From Altibacter lentus (GTDB lineage Bacteria; Bacteroidota; Bacteroidia; Flavobacteriales; Flavobacteriaceae), in assembly GCF_000746845.1 (NCBI RefSeq), contig NZ_KN050846.1:2310963-2374962 (forward strand): a stretch of 64,000 nucleotides of DNA. The letters run 5' to 3'. Position numbers and translations under genes: made by a program. How positions within the stretch are numbered: the first letter of the stretch is position 1; every line of letters begins with the position of its first letter. This document shows, in pieces, positions 43,416 to 53,053 of this stretch. The notes under the pieces are model-generated. The model did no database searches. It was not told where the DNA came from and saw only the letters and a program-made list of their open reading frames with translations.

Positions 43416-44447
43416 TTGAACGATTCCAAAATAAATATTTCCGGTAGCTACGTAATAAAAACACTATTGATTGTAGGGGGTCTTTTAACGCTTTGCTATA
43501 TAGGAGAAAGTCTTTTGATGCCGCTGTTGGTTGCGGCTATTGTTGCCGTTTTACTTGATAAGCCTACACAAAAATTTAAGCAATGGGGGCTGCCCAACTG
43601 GTTGTCCATAACCTTGTCCCTTGTCTTGATGATTATTATTTTTTTTCTACTCTCTTGGCTTATCGGTTCACAAATAAGCAATATTGCCGATGATTGGCCT
43701 ACCATCAAAGACAAAGCAAGCCTTAAGCTGAACAATCTCTCCGAATGGGCCAACCAACGGTTGAACTGGGACTATCAAAATTATATTGAGAACAACAAGC
43801 GTTTGGTACAAAAGGCAGAAGGTCTTGCCAGTTCTTTTTTGTCGAGCGTTATGAACCTACTGTCACAATCGCTTATTGTCTTCGTTTATGTAGTTCTGTT
43901 GTTGCTGCAGAAAAATATGTTTATTGATTTTTTTAAGAAACTGTCTTCAAACCCAGCTGCCATGACCTCAATTTTGAAGGGATCTTCAAAGATCATAAGT
44001 AGATATCTTCTGGGGAAAGGTAAGATTATGATCTTTCTTTTCGGAATATATTATTTGGGTTTTAGTTTGGGTTCGGTTCCGTACGCTCTGTTTTTAGCAG
44101 TTTTTGCAGCGCTCTTTTCTATCATTCCGTATGTTGGAAATATTATAGGCGGAGGTATGGCGGTGATCCTTTCATATCTCTACTCCGGGACAACGCCGGC
44201 GCTTATTGTTATCGGCGTGATCTCGGCAGCGCAGCTTATAGAGAATTACGTTCTTACACCCTGGATCATTGGTGATGAAACTAATCTGAACCCCTTTATC
44301 ACCGTATTCGGGATCATACTTTTTTCGATGCTCTGGGGGATGGTAGGCGCCATTATCGCACTTCCCGTAATTGGAGTCTTAAAGGTTATTTTTGAATATA
44401 CCAAAGGGATGGAAGCCTATGCATATCTGATAAAGAAAAAAGAATGA
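43416..44447 (+). CDS. AI-2E family transporter, TTG start
   Basis: A 343-aa protein with the AI-2E family layout: eight or so transmembrane helices and the conserved C-terminal pattern FAALFSIIPYVGNIIGGGMAVIL, then VLTPWIIGDETNLNPFITVFGIILF. The TTG at 43416 is used because no ATG occurs before the first helix. Substrate unknown; family members include proposed autoinducer exporters and Na+/H+ antiporters. Single gene. Confidence 0.9.
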   Translation: MNDSKINISGSYVIKTLLIVGGLLTLCYIGESLLMPLLVAAIVAVLLDKPTQKFKQWGLPNWLSITLSLVLMIIIFFLLSWLIGSQISNIADDWPTIKDKASLKLNNLSEWANQRLNWDYQNYIENNKRLVQKAEGLASSFLSSVMNLLSQSLIVFVYVVLLLLQKNMFIDFFKKLSSNPAAMTSILKGSSKIISRYLLGKGKIMIFLFGIYYLGFSLGSVPYALFLAVFAALFSIIPYVGNIIGGGMAVILSYLYSGTTPALIVIGVISAAQLIENYVLTPWIIGDETNLNPFITVFGIILFSMLWGMVGAIIALPVIGVLKVIFEYTKGMEAYAYLIKKKE

Positions 44448-44487
44448 ATTTTTGACCACTTAGAATTCAAAGTAAGGTACCTATTAT

Positions 44488-47472
44488 TTAAAACGCCAGC
44501 ATAAAGTCTTCTGCAAAAACAGTCTTTAGTCTGAAAATAAGCTCTTGAGCATTTTCTTTACTGAAAATCATTGGGGGCTTTATTTTCAGCACGTTATGGT
44601 CCGGGCCGTCGGTACTCATGAGAATACCCAATGCTTTCATTCTGTTCGTCAAATATGAAGCATGTTCCGGTAACGGTTCTTTTTTTGAATTGGTCAATTC
44701 AAAACCTAGAAAGAGCCCTTCGCCCCGTACATCGCCTATGATTGGAAAGTCCTTTTGAAGCGAGAGAAGTTCATTTTTTAAGAAACCGCCTGTTTCCAGA
44801 GCGTTTTCCTGTAGTTTTTCTTCTTCGATCACTTCCAGTACTGCGCGACCAATCGCACAGGACACAGGATTACCGCCAAATGTGTTGAAAAACTCCATCC
44901 CCGTATCAAACCTGTCTGCTACTTCACGTGTGCAGGCAACTACTGCCAAGGGATGTCCATTGCCGGCCGGTTTGCCCATGGTAACGATATCGGGAAGCAC
45001 ATCGTACAGTTCAAAAGCCCAAAAGGTCTTACCCATCCTTCCAAAACCGGTTTGTACTTCGTCGGCAATACAAATACCGCCTGCTTCCCTTACATACCTG
45101 TACACTTTCTGAAAATAATCGTTAGGAGGAACAATCTGGCCGCCGCAACTTATCATAGATTCTCCAATAAAACCTGCAATAAATTTTCCTTCATTCTTTA
45201 GCCGGTCGAGGACTGTCTTTGCATACTCGGCGTAACGGACGCCGCAATTAGCTTCGGTATGTTTTCCACGGAAGGGGTCCGGCAAGGGCAAGATGTGCGT
45301 GTTTTTGGGTGTTCCGCTTCCGCCTTTTCCATCAAATTTATAAGAACTCACGTCGATAACTGCATTGGTATTTCCGTGATAGCCCACTTCAATTGCGAGC
45401 AGGTCTTTCGCGCCTGTGCAGGCTTTGGCCATTCGAATTGCCAGTTCGTTTGCCTCGCTCCCCGAATTGACAAAATGCAATACCGAAAGCTCCTTTGGCA
45501 GCTTTTCTAAGAGGGCTTCAGCATATTGAACGATCGCTTCATGCAGATACCGGGTGTTGGTGTTAAGGACAGCCATTTGTCGTTGGCCGGCCGCTACTAC
45601 TTTCGGATGTTGATGCCCTACGTGATTCACATTGTTGGCCGTGTCCAAATACTTTCGTCCCCAAACATCGATGAGGTATGTACCCTGACCCCGAACAATA
45701 TGAAGCGGGGAATCGTACGACAGACTCAAACTTCTGCCCAAATGTTCCTTTCTGAAGTGGATAAGGTCTTCTTGAAGGGCAGGATAGCGTGTTACAAGCT
45801 CGGGGTCTTTGAACAACAGATTCGGATCCGGACACAACCCTTTCCAAACGGGCAGTTGCGTTTTATAGGTAACCCCCGGAAAGTCATCTGTATAATCCAA
45901 CACAGAAAGCATGATCTGAAAATGTAAATGGGGTGCCCAGGCTCCGTTCTCTTCGGGATTACCTAGCCAGCCAATACAGTCTCCTTTATTAATGCGATCG
46001 CCTTCCTTCCAAAGGGATAAACTGGACTGTGAAAGATGACCGTACAAGGTAAAGAAAGTAAGATCAGGCAGCTCGTGTTTTAATATAATAAGTCCGCCGT
46101 ATTCCTTGAACCCGGCATCGTTGGTGACCGTAAAGATCTCGCCGTCGAAAAGAGCGTTCACCTGTGTACCCGCCGGGAGCCAAAAATCAATTCCTAAATG
46201 TACGGTTCTGCTCTCCGGGCCGCTATTCCCTTCTTTGTCGTAAGAACTCGCCGTGTATAAAGGGCGCGGCTCACAATAACCACCGGCGATCAAAGCGTTG
46301 GGATGCTCTTTCTGAAGCTGATCAATGCGATACTGGAACAGGTCCAGATTATTAAATTCTTCTTGACTCCCCATCCAGTTGCTGGACACCTTTAGATCGA
46401 GAAGAAATGCTTTTTCTTTTGCTTCGGAAGGGAATAATTCTGAAAATGAAAAGGATTGGGAACTCACCCATGCTTCAAAGCGGGCCAACCCCGGATGCAC
46501 GGGAAGATCACAACTGCTTCTGAAGCAATAGTAGGTAAATTCTTCAGAGAGGGCATACCATTTTTCCAACAGGTCCCAGGCAGGTTTCTCACTAATTACA
46601 TGATACAGGTTGCTTGGATCTGCCTCCCCCCGAAGTGACGACTTTGTGACCGAGATCACCAGGCGCATTCCTACCAGGACGTAAAGACATTGCAACTCAG
46701 CTTCCGAAAGGGCATAGTATTGATGGTATCCCGCTACAACTTCCATTGCTCCCTGAAGCGGATCCGGAAGTTCCATAATAGCATAGGTGAGTACCACAGC
46801 CAGATCGTTCACGGTTTGTGTGTAAACCGCATCGCCAAAATCTATGATTCCCGTGACCTCCGGGTGCTGAAGGTCGTGTGAGACCAGAATGTTATAATCA
46901 TTGATATCATTATGGACCACACTTTTGGGAAGTGTTGCGTATTTTGATTGCATTGCCAAAAATCGATCCTGAAAATAAGTGACCCACGTCCTTCGATCTT
47001 CCGAAAAGCGGTCTACATGTTCTTTGGTCCACCGGGCATTGGCCAAGTTCCAGTCGAATTCTCGATGGGCGGTTGGGTGGTCGAACGTCGCCAAGGCTTG
47101 TGTGAGGGATCCGCTGTGAGCTCCCAAACACTTACGCAACATAGGTGTCTTAGGATGTACCGATGCCCACAATCGTCCGCTTACCCAAGTAAACAACCTC
47201 ACTGCGTGCTGCTCCCACTGTGCGTTTCCTGCCAAGGCGGGAAGCTGTATTTTCATTTCTGTTGCTGAAAGATGCTGCAACAATTGCTCCTGAAAGTCTA
47301 AGAATTCGGGTGTGGTTTCGGGCGCAACGATCTTTAAGAGATAGGAAACTCCGCCGGGTGTGACCAATTTAAAATTTTGATCCAGATCACCCGGAAGCGC
47401 GGTCGCTTCCGAAGTGATATTGAATAATTTTTCAGCTATTTCCGAAGCCTTTTCAGAAGAAATTGAAGCCAT
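44488..47472 (-). CDS. Trifunctional fusion: APH-type kinase, M23 peptidase-like, class III aminotransferase
   Basis: A 994-residue soluble protein. About 1-330: aminoglycoside-phosphotransferase-like kinase ([15 protein letters not shown] Brenner motif, IIDFGDAV). About 425-540: LytM/M23-like with [15 protein letters not shown] and HLHFQI; the canonical HxxxD...HxH set is there. About 570-994: PLP class III aminotransferase ([22 protein letters not shown] Lys in [12 protein letters not shown]). Similar fusions exist in other flavobacteria and proteobacteria. Kinase plus phospho-lyase-type aminotransferase suggests ethanolamine- or hydroxylysine-like substrates, but this is inference. Confidence 0.9.
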   Translation of the reverse strand: MASISSEKASEIAEKLFNITSEATALPGDLDQNFKLVTPGGVSYLLKIVAPETTPEFLDFQEQLLQHLSATEMKIQLPALAGNAQWEQHAVRLFTWVSGRLWASVHPKTPMLRKCLGAHSGSLTQALATFDHPTAHREFDWNLANARWTKEHVDRFSEDRRTWVTYFQDRFLAMQSKYATLPKSVVHNDINDYNILVSHDLQHPEVTGIIDFGDAVYTQTVNDLAVVLTYAIMELPDPLQGAMEVVAGYHQYYALSEAELQCLYVLVGMRLVISVTKSSLRGEADPSNLYHVISEKPAWDLLEKWYALSEEFTYYCFRSSCDLPVHPGLARFEAWVSSQSFSFSELFPSEAKEKAFLLDLKVSSNWMGSQEEFNNLDLFQYRIDQLQKEHPNALIAGGYCEPRPLYTASSYDKEGNSGPESRTVHLGIDFWLPAGTQVNALFDGEIFTVTNDAGFKEYGGLIILKHELPDLTFFTLYGHLSQSSLSLWKEGDRINKGDCIGWLGNPEENGAWAPHLHFQIMLSVLDYTDDFPGVTYKTQLPVWKGLCPDPNLLFKDPELVTRYPALQEDLIHFRKEHLGRSLSLSYDSPLHIVRGQGTYLIDVWGRKYLDTANNVNHVGHQHPKVVAAGQRQMAVLNTNTRYLHEAIVQYAEALLEKLPKELSVLHFVNSGSEANELAIRMAKACTGAKDLLAIEVGYHGNTNAVIDVSSYKFDGKGGSGTPKNTHILPLPDPFRGKHTEANCGVRYAEYAKTVLDRLKNEGKFIAGFIGESMISCGGQIVPPNDYFQKVYRYVREAGGICIADEVQTGFGRMGKTFWAFELYDVLPDIVTMGKPAGNGHPLAVVACTREVADRFDTGMEFFNTFGGNPVSCAIGRAVLEVIEEEKLQENALETGGFLKNELLSLQKDFPIIGDVRGEGLFLGFELTNSKKEPLPEHASYLTNRMKALGILMSTDGPDHNVLKIKPPMIFSKENAQELIFRLKTVFAEDFMLAF

Positions 47473-47527
47473 GATATCTACCTGCTTAGGCTCACAATAT
47501 TACTGAAAAAAGTTGGTCATGCGAAGC

Positions 47528-48628
47528 TTACAAAACGCCTTTTTGCTTTTTGTAGAACGCATCGGCCTGCAACTGCATGAGCTCGCGTGCTTTTTTGCGT
47601 TTGTAATCGTATAGCTCCTGTTCTTCGGCGATATCTGCATAGACGCGGTTGTTCACATCCCTGTCTGTGGTTACCAACACATCGCGTTGTCCTTTTTGCT
47701 GGGAAACCCAGGATGTCAAGGCACTTTCCTGTTCTTCCAGTTTAAGGTCGTACGCCCCTTTAGGAGATAATAATTTAGCAATAATGGGTGAGGTCTCTAT
47801 GGCAAGGAACAAGAGGAATATAAAGAACGATGGAAGCCAAGGAAGCTTGTTAAGAGCATTGACCCGCGCCATAAGGCCGTCAAATCCATCGATCACAGGT
47901 TGGGTGTCTGCCACTTTGGTTTGATACTCTGCCGCTAAGGCAGCAATCTGTGCTTCGGTGGCGGTGATCTTTTCGGTATTGGCAGTACGTAAGGCTTGTA
48001 AAGCAGCAAGTTCTGCGTCGTGTTTTTCGCGTTTTTCTTTATAAACGGGTCCTTTGCCCAGAATTTCTGTACCGGCGCGTCCTTCGGCTTCTGCGATATA
48101 GGTGTCGTACAAAGCGTTCACTTCAGCTTCTTTATCGGTGACCTCTTTCTTTAGTTGATTGATGTCGTTGTTCAGCACTTCAATAGAAGGGGTGTACTGC
48201 AGGGCGAGCTGATCTTTATTGGCAAGGGTAAGATCATTCTTCTCTTCCAATAACACCTGATTGATCTCTTTCTCGAAGATCTTAAGCTCTAAGGGTTTTG
48301 CAATAACGATGGCTATAATGATCGCCAATGCTATTCGCGGCGTAGCTTGCAAGAACTCATCAAAGAAATTGTCTCGTTTCTTGATGGTCGATACAATAAA
48401 ACGGTCCAAGTTAAAGATAAGCAAGCCCCATACAAAACCAAATACAATTGCTGTAAGATAGTTGTCGAATACGGTGTAGAGTGCATAGGCTGCCGCAATG
48501 GTTGCCATAACGGCTGTAAAAAAAACGGTGGCTCCTATCCCGGCATATTTTGTTTGTTCCCCGGCGGAGCAATCTGATAGGATGTCGGTATCTGCCCCGG
48601 AGCAGAAGATAAAAAAGCGTTGTAGCAT
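47528..48628 (-). CDS. DUF4407 domain-containing membrane protein
   Basis: 366 aa. Four hydrophobic helices: two near the start (GIGATVFFTAVMATIAAAYALYTV and LTAIVFGFVWGLLIFNLDRFIVSTI), one at about 95-115 and one at ~265-285 (WLPSFFIFLLFLAIETSPIIAKLLSP). Between them lies a long coiled coil (LTLANKDQ...EAQIAALAAEYQ). This matches DUF4407. Role unknown, possibly a mechanosensitive or transport accessory. Single gene. Confidence 0.88.
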   Translation of the reverse strand: MLQRFFIFCSGADTDILSDCSAGEQTKYAGIGATVFFTAVMATIAAAYALYTVFDNYLTAIVFGFVWGLLIFNLDRFIVSTIKKRDNFFDEFLQATPRIALAIIIAIVIAKPLELKIFEKEINQVLLEEKNDLTLANKDQLALQYTPSIEVLNNDINQLKKEVTDKEAEVNALYDTYIAEAEGRAGTEILGKGPVYKEKREKHDAELAALQALRTANTEKITATEAQIAALAAEYQTKVADTQPVIDGFDGLMARVNALNKLPWLPSFFIFLLFLAIETSPIIAKLLSPKGAYDLKLEEQESALTSWVSQQKGQRDVLVTTDRDVNNRVYADIAEEQELYDYKRKKARELMQLQADAFYKKQKGVL

Positions 48629-48764
48629 AGTTGAAAATTTTATTCCCGAATACGTTTCAGGTTGATTGATGAATCTATATAACGGAAATAGTGACAGATT
48701 GTTACAAAAAGAAACCCCGAATCTTCGAGGTCTTTATTTTAAGTGTCTTTATGTAGCGAAAATG

Positions 48765-50189
48765 TTAGCAACCTTCAAAATGTACGACGGGACGCAAGGG
48801 GTTGGTGTCATCTACCTTAATCTTATAAATGTTGCTTTTACGTACCAGATCGATCGCCTCGTCCGGGGTGATTTTATGTGGCCCCACGAAGAAATCGGCT
48901 CCTTTTTTCGCCATTTTTATAACGTACTCGGCCGGATCTGGTGCAGGCTGCGGTGTATCTGCAGCCGGTGGTGGCGGTGGCGGTGGCGGGATCATGGATT
49001 TCTCACCTATTTTTATTTGGGGGGCATCTGGTGCCGGTGGTGGCGGTGGTGGTACATTAGGTCCCATATCGTTGACGCCTGTTTTGATCGCCGGAGCATC
49101 CGGGGCGGGAGGCGGTGGCGGGAGATCTGGGAAGGAAACAGCTTTCTCCCGTTGTTTTACGGTCATTTTACCATAGAGGTATTTTAAACGATCGACCTCA
49201 CTTTTTTTAACATTCATCGACGCTTTGCTCATACTGTTATATTTTTTGGCCAGCGCGTTGTATTCTGAGATCTCTTTGGCCGAGGCCTTTTCTTGTTGTT
49301 TGGATGTTACTGCTGTATCTGTTGCTTTTTGAGCAATGACCTCTTGGGAACTAAAACCTAAGACAAGGCATGTTAACAGAGGCACTAGCACGAGACTTTT
49401 TAACAAGATCGCTTTTTTTGATGTGTGTGTTTTCATAACTGTGAATCGTTTTTTGATGGATGAATAATGAATGGAATTCGCCAATGAATTTTCTGCGGCA
49501 TTTGATGAGAATGCCAAAAGGGTATGCTGGTAGTGTGAGGTCTCGATCCCTTGCTGAAGTACGGCTCGGTCTGCAAGAAATTCGTGATTGAGTTTTATGG
49601 ACCTCTTTATGAGATAAAACAGCGGATTGAACCAGAAGATAATTTGAAGCAGTTCAATTATAAGAATGTCTGCACTGTGTTTCTGAAGAGCGTGCGTTTG
49701 TTCGTGCAGCAATACTTCGGAAGGGATCTCTTGTGCCTCAAAACGGGTTCTATTCAGGAAAATATAATTAAAGAAGGTGTGCGGGGTTACGGTCGTTGGT
49801 AATAGCACATGGATAAAGTGCTTGTATCGTTGTTTGGGATAGCGTTTAATCTTCAGCAGTAGGGCCCACATGTTTTTGGCGAACCGGAAGCCGAAGAAAA
49901 GCAAACCGCCCAAATAGAGTATTTTAAGCAGAAAAACCACATTGATGGAAGGAGTTGTGTCCACAACCAATGGGGTCTCAATTATACCTGTATTACTTAC
50001 CTGAGTGAGGATTGCCGGCGCTTCCACATATGTAGTGAATGTAATGCCGGGTATCAAAAACGCGATACCAACAGCCGTTAGCAAAAACCATCTTTTAAGC
50101 ACATGGAAGCTGGTATCTTCCAGAAAGATCTTATAGAAAACATATAAAATGGCAAGGCAGACTGTGGATTTTATAAGATAGAGTTCCAT
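48765..50189 (-). CDS. M56 family metallopeptidase (BlaR1-like) with proline-rich tail
   Basis: The 474-residue protein has three or four N-terminal helices and the M56 zinc motif HEQTH (LLHEQTHALQKHSAD), then an AILLKSLVLVPLLTCLVLGFSSQEVIAQK helix. The C-terminal part is not a penicillin-binding sensor: it has three proline-rich PPPPP-APDAP segments (about 355-430). So it resembles a BlaR1-type protease signalling to BlaI with another sensor region. It starts one base after blaI's stop, so the pair is coupled. Inducer unknown. Confidence 0.9.
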   Translation of the reverse strand: MELYLIKSTVCLAILYVFYKIFLEDTSFHVLKRWFLLTAVGIAFLIPGITFTTYVEAPAILTQVSNTGIIETPLVVDTTPSINVVFLLKILYLGGLLFFGFRFAKNMWALLLKIKRYPKQRYKHFIHVLLPTTVTPHTFFNYIFLNRTRFEAQEIPSEVLLHEQTHALQKHSADILIIELLQIIFWFNPLFYLIKRSIKLNHEFLADRAVLQQGIETSHYQHTLLAFSSNAAENSLANSIHYSSIKKRFTVMKTHTSKKAILLKSLVLVPLLTCLVLGFSSQEVIAQKATDTAVTSKQQEKASAKEISEYNALAKKYNSMSKASMNVKKSEVDRLKYLYGKMTVKQREKAVSFPDLPPPPPAPDAPAIKTGVNDMGPNVPPPPPPAPDAPQIKIGEKSMIPPPPPPPPAADTPQPAPDPAEYVIKMAKKGADFFVGPHKITPDEAIDLVRKSNIYKIKVDDTNPLRPVVHFEGC

Positions 50190-50190
50190 A

Positions 50191-50556
50191 TCATTTCTTT
50201 TTAATTTCTGAATCTATAATGGCTTTCAATTGTTCCAGTTCTTCTTTTGAAAGATCCGTCTCCTGGGTGAAGAAAGAGGCAAATTGTGATGCGCTGTCGT
50301 TAAAGAAATTCTTTATCAGAGCATTGACGTGTTTAGAGAAATAATCTTTTTTCTTGACCATTGGCACATATTCTCGTGAACGACCTATTTGTGTATAGGT
50401 CACAAATTTCTTGTCCTGCATTCGCTTGAGCAGCGTGGCGATGGTAGTGGCAGCGGGCTTGGGATGGTCGTAAGCCGCTATTAGATCCTTGGTACGCGCT
50501 TTTTTAAGCCGCCATAGATGGTTCATCACTTCTTCTTCGGCTTTGGATAATTTCAT
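50191..50556 (-). CDS. blaI: BlaI/MecI/CopY family transcriptional repressor
   Basis: A 121-residue winged-helix repressor with the family pattern LSKAEEEVMNHLWRLKKARTKDLIAAY, TIATLLKRMQDKKFVTYTQIGRSREYVPMV and a C-terminal dimer helix. It probably represses its own operon by binding two sites seen upstream. Cleavage by the M56 protease encoded next would relieve repression. Confidence 0.93.
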   Translation of the reverse strand: MKLSKAEEEVMNHLWRLKKARTKDLIAAYDHPKPAATTIATLLKRMQDKKFVTYTQIGRSREYVPMVKKKDYFSKHVNALIKNFFNDSASQFASFFTQETDLSKEELEQLKAIIDSEIKKK

Positions 50557-50572
50557 GTTTTATACAGTTTAC

Positions 50573-50616
50573 TCTACAAACATAGAACAAAATTTATTAT
50601 TCTACAAATGTAGAAT
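50573..50616 (-). promoter_or_regulatory. blaI promoter with two BlaI-type operators
   Basis: Reading the minus strand, TTTG (plus 50605-50608) and TATGTTTG (plus 50577-50584) form a TTTG-N20-TAnnTTTG promoter. A perfect palindrome ATTCTACA-AA-TGTAGAAT (50599-50616), with the BlaI half-sites TACA..TGTA, covers the -33 box. A weaker copy, TCTACAAACATAGA (50573-50586), covers the -7 box. Repressor binding would block polymerase at both elements. Confidence 0.8.
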
Positions 50617-50691
50617 TAAATTTGTTTCAATTCTTTAGAATTCGACTTCTTGATTTTTTTGAATGCGCTACCTTTACAAAAAAATAGTATT

Positions 50692-51276
50692 ATGAATATT
50701 GAGCGAGTGTTGCAAGAGCGGAGTGGCTCTAAATGTGAGTTATGTGGTGCTGAAGGATCTTTGTTGGTTTACGGAGTTCCGGCTTCCCCAACAGTTGGGG
50801 CAGAAGCGAGTATCTTCATTTGCAAGACCTGCCACGATCAGCTTGCAGATGACGCGCATCCCGATCCCAACCATTGGCGTTGTTTAAATGACAGCATGTG
50901 GAGCCCTGTCCCTGCCGTACAGGTACAATCCTGGAGGATATTGCATCGCTTAAAATCGGAAGGTTGGCCTCAAGACCTCTTGGATATGATGTATATGGAA
51001 GCAGCCGTAAAGGAGTGGGCGGAGGCCGGGAGCGATGGGTCGGACAGCAGCAATTCCGTTGTACATCGTGATAGTAACGGGGCTGTATTGGAAGCCGGTG
51101 ATAGCGTGGTACTCATAAAGGACCTAAAAGTAAAAGGAAGTAGTTTGGTGGCAAAGCAGGGTACTGCCGTACGCCGCATCTCTTTGGATCCTGATAACGA
51201 AAAATATATTGAAGGAAAGGTCGACGGACAACAGATCGTTATCATCACCGATTTTGTTAAAAAAGTCTCATCATGA
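50692..51276 (+). CDS. PhnA-domain protein
   Basis: From the ATG at 50692 (194 aa; an upstream ATG adds 14 residues) it has an N-terminal zinc-ribbon (CELC and CKTC) and a C-terminal PhnA beta-domain (SVVLIKDLKVKGSSLVAKQGTAVRRISLD...VDGQQIVIITDFVKK). PhnA-type proteins are of uncertain function despite the phosphonate-related name. It is divergent from blaI and uses the same intergenic region. Confidence 0.88.
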   Translation: MNIERVLQERSGSKCELCGAEGSLLVYGVPASPTVGAEASIFICKTCHDQLADDAHPDPNHWRCLNDSMWSPVPAVQVQSWRILHRLKSEGWPQDLLDMMYMEAAVKEWAEAGSDGSDSSNSVVHRDSNGAVLEAGDSVVLIKDLKVKGSSLVAKQGTAVRRISLDPDNEKYIEGKVDGQQIVIITDFVKKVSS

Positions 51277-51310
51277 GGCACTGCAATTGTCGTGTTAGCG
51301 ATTGAAGAGG

Positions 51311-51393
51311 CATCCCCTTACGGGTCGCCGGGCCGAAAGGGATATAACGGAAAGCGCGACCCGGCTTGCTACTAGCGAAGCCGGGGAACACCC
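51311..51393. ncRNA. Structured intergenic element, possible ncRNA or transcript-end motif
   Basis: Between the convergent 3' ends of the PhnA and dipeptidase genes. CGGGTCGC (51321-51328) pairs with GCGACCCG (51356-51363); a GAAA tetraloop hairpin lies inside (CC-GAAA-GG), and CGGCTT...AAGCCG (51362-51367/51378-51383) forms a second hairpin. The GC-rich, unstranded sequence stands out of the AT-rich neighbourhood. I believe similar elements recur in flavobacterial genomes, but I cannot verify this or a match to Flavo-1-type RNAs. Confidence 0.45.
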
Positions 51394-51399
51394 AAATCC

Positions 51400-52788
51400 T
51401 TATTGGGACATTTCGGTGAAATAATGATAAAATTGAGGAATGGTCTCAATGCCTTTTAGATAGTTCCAAATTCCAAAATGCTCGTTAGGGGAGTGGATGG
51501 CGTCACTATCCAAGCCAAATCCCATAAGTATCGTTTTGCTGTTTAGTTCTTTTTCGAACAGCGCTACAATAGGGATACTGCCGCCACTTCGCTGGGGGAT
51601 GGGTGTTTTTCCAAAGGTTTTTTCGTACGCTTTCTCTGCTGCGCGATAACCAATACTGTCTATGGGTGTCACGTAAGCTTGTCCGCCATGATGGGGTTTT
51701 ACCGTAACACGAACTCCTTTCGGGGCGATATTCTCGAAATGATCTTTAAAGAGGTTGGTGATCTTTTTCCAATCTTGATCCGGTACAAGCCGCATGCTAA
51801 TTTTTGCATATGCTTTACTGGCGATCACGGTCTTGGCCCCTTCGCCGGTATACCCGCCCCATATACCGTTTACATCCAGCGTAGGCCGAATGGAGTTGCG
51901 CTCGTTGGTGGAATATCCTACTTCTCCGTAAACATCATCAATATCCAGTGCCTTTTTATATTTTTCTATGCTGAATGGTGCTTCGGCCATCTTGGACCGT
52001 TCTTCTTCTGAAGCTTCCTGCACTTGGTCGTAGAAGCCCGGAATGGTAATATGGTTATTCTCGTCGTGTAAAGAAGCGATCATTTTGGCAAGTACATTTA
52101 CAGGATTGGCTACAGCACCTCCGTATAATCCACTATGCAGATCCCGGTTAGGTCCCGTTACCTCTACTTCTACATAACTCAAGCCGCGCAGCCCGGTGGT
52201 GATAGAGGGCACATCGTTTGCGATCATCCCGGTATCACTGATCAAGATAACATCATTCGCAAGTTTTTCCCGGTTTCGCTCAACGAACCAACCCAGACTT
52301 GCACTTCCCACTTCTTCTTCCCCTTCGATCATGAATTTTACATTGCAGGGAAGTTGCTCGGTGCGTGTCATGAACTCTAAGGCCTTCACGTGCATGTACA
52401 TTTGTCCTTTATCGTCACAAGCACCTCTTGCAAAGATCGCGCCTTCGGGATGTAGGTCGGTTTTTTTGATGACCGGGTCGAATGGCGGGCTGTGCCAAAG
52501 GTCCAGCGGATCGGGTGGTTGTACATCGTAATGACCGTATACGAGAACGGTTGGTAGTTCAGGGTCTATTATCTTCTCGCCGAATACAATAGGATAACCG
52601 GGGGTTTCGCAGATCTCGACAGTATCACACCCAGCATTTTGGAGCGCTTCCTTGATCGCTCGGGCTGTTTTGATCACGTCCTGTTTATAGGCAGAGTCGG
52701 CACTAATGGAGGGAATCTTAAGCAGTTCCAGCAGTTCGTCCAGAAATCGCTGCTTATGTTCTTCAATGTACGGTTTTGCACTTTTCAT
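51400..52788 (-). CDS. M20 family metallo-dipeptidase
   Basis: A 462-residue exopeptidase with the two-zinc motif: HxD (VYGHYDVQPPDP), the catalytic Asp-Glu pair in IEGEEEVGSASLGW, the bridging Asp in DTGM and the last His in DAIHSPNEHFGI. Dimerisation domain in the middle (GLRGLSYVEVEVTGPNRDLHSG). M20 dipeptidases cleave dipeptides with broad specificity. No signal peptide, so cytosolic. Single gene. Confidence 0.93.
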   Translation of the reverse strand: MKSAKPYIEEHKQRFLDELLELLKIPSISADSAYKQDVIKTARAIKEALQNAGCDTVEICETPGYPIVFGEKIIDPELPTVLVYGHYDVQPPDPLDLWHSPPFDPVIKKTDLHPEGAIFARGACDDKGQMYMHVKALEFMTRTEQLPCNVKFMIEGEEEVGSASLGWFVERNREKLANDVILISDTGMIANDVPSITTGLRGLSYVEVEVTGPNRDLHSGLYGGAVANPVNVLAKMIASLHDENNHITIPGFYDQVQEASEEERSKMAEAPFSIEKYKKALDIDDVYGEVGYSTNERNSIRPTLDVNGIWGGYTGEGAKTVIASKAYAKISMRLVPDQDWKKITNLFKDHFENIAPKGVRVTVKPHHGGQAYVTPIDSIGYRAAEKAYEKTFGKTPIPQRSGGSIPIVALFEKELNSKTILMGFGLDSDAIHSPNEHFGIWNYLKGIETIPQFYHYFTEMSQ

Positions 52789-52849
52789 AAATTTTTTTTT
52801 TGGAAGGATTACGAAGGTACAAAAAGATGTAATTTTGAGGGAAAGATTG

Positions 52850-52879
52850 TTTGATAATTATAATTCTTGATTATATTTG
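52850..52879 (+). promoter_or_regulatory. tRNA-Leu promoter TTTG-N18-TATATTTG
   Basis: A consensus -33 TTTG (52850-52853) and -7 TATATTTG (52872-52879) with 18-base spacing. The predicted start lies about 7 bases further, just before the truncated tRNA (52895) and 80-90 bases before the intact tRNA. Confidence 0.75.
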
Positions 52880-52894
52880 CACCCCAATACGTTC

Positions 52895-52934
52895 GCGGGC
52901 GTGGTGGAATTGGTAGACACGCCAGACTTAGGAT
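52895..52934 (+). pseudogene. 5' fragment of tRNA-Leu broken at the anticodon loop
   Basis: Forty bases from GCGGGCG match the first 40 bases of the intact tRNA at 52969 with two C/T differences (52900, 52922), and then diverge right after the anticodon-loop sequence CTTAGGA. No 3' half follows. It stands directly behind a consensus promoter. Site-specific integration into tRNA genes often cuts in this loop. Confidence 0.85.
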
Positions 52935-52968
52935 TAAACCAAATAAAAAGTGTTAAATTGCACTTTAT

Positions 52969-53050
52969 GCGGGTGTGGTGGAATTGGTAGACACGTCAGA
53001 CTTAGGATCTGATGCCGCAAGGTGTGGGGGTTCGAGTCCCTTCACCCGCA
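52969..53050 (+). tRNA. tRNA-Leu, anticodon UAG
   Basis: A complete 82-base tRNA. Acceptor arms GCGGGTG/CACCCGC with discriminator A; anticodon stem TCAGA/TCTGA around loop CTTAGGA (anticodon TAG); a long variable arm (TGCCGCAAGGTGT) as expected for a class II tRNA; and a T arm with GGTTCGAGTCC. CCA is not encoded. It decodes CUA (and perhaps other CUN). It follows the broken tRNA by 34 bases and has no separate promoter visible. Confidence 0.97.
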
Positions 53051-53053
53051 CAT

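Noticed and set aside
48666-49187. Plus-strand frame opposite the blaR1-like gene
   Set aside because: It mirrors the proline-rich coding of the minus-strand gene as Gly/Trp/Arg runs. The minus-strand frame has the M56 motif.
52895-52934. Functional first tRNA-Leu
   Set aside because: The 3' half, variable arm and T arm are missing. It cannot fold to a tRNA.
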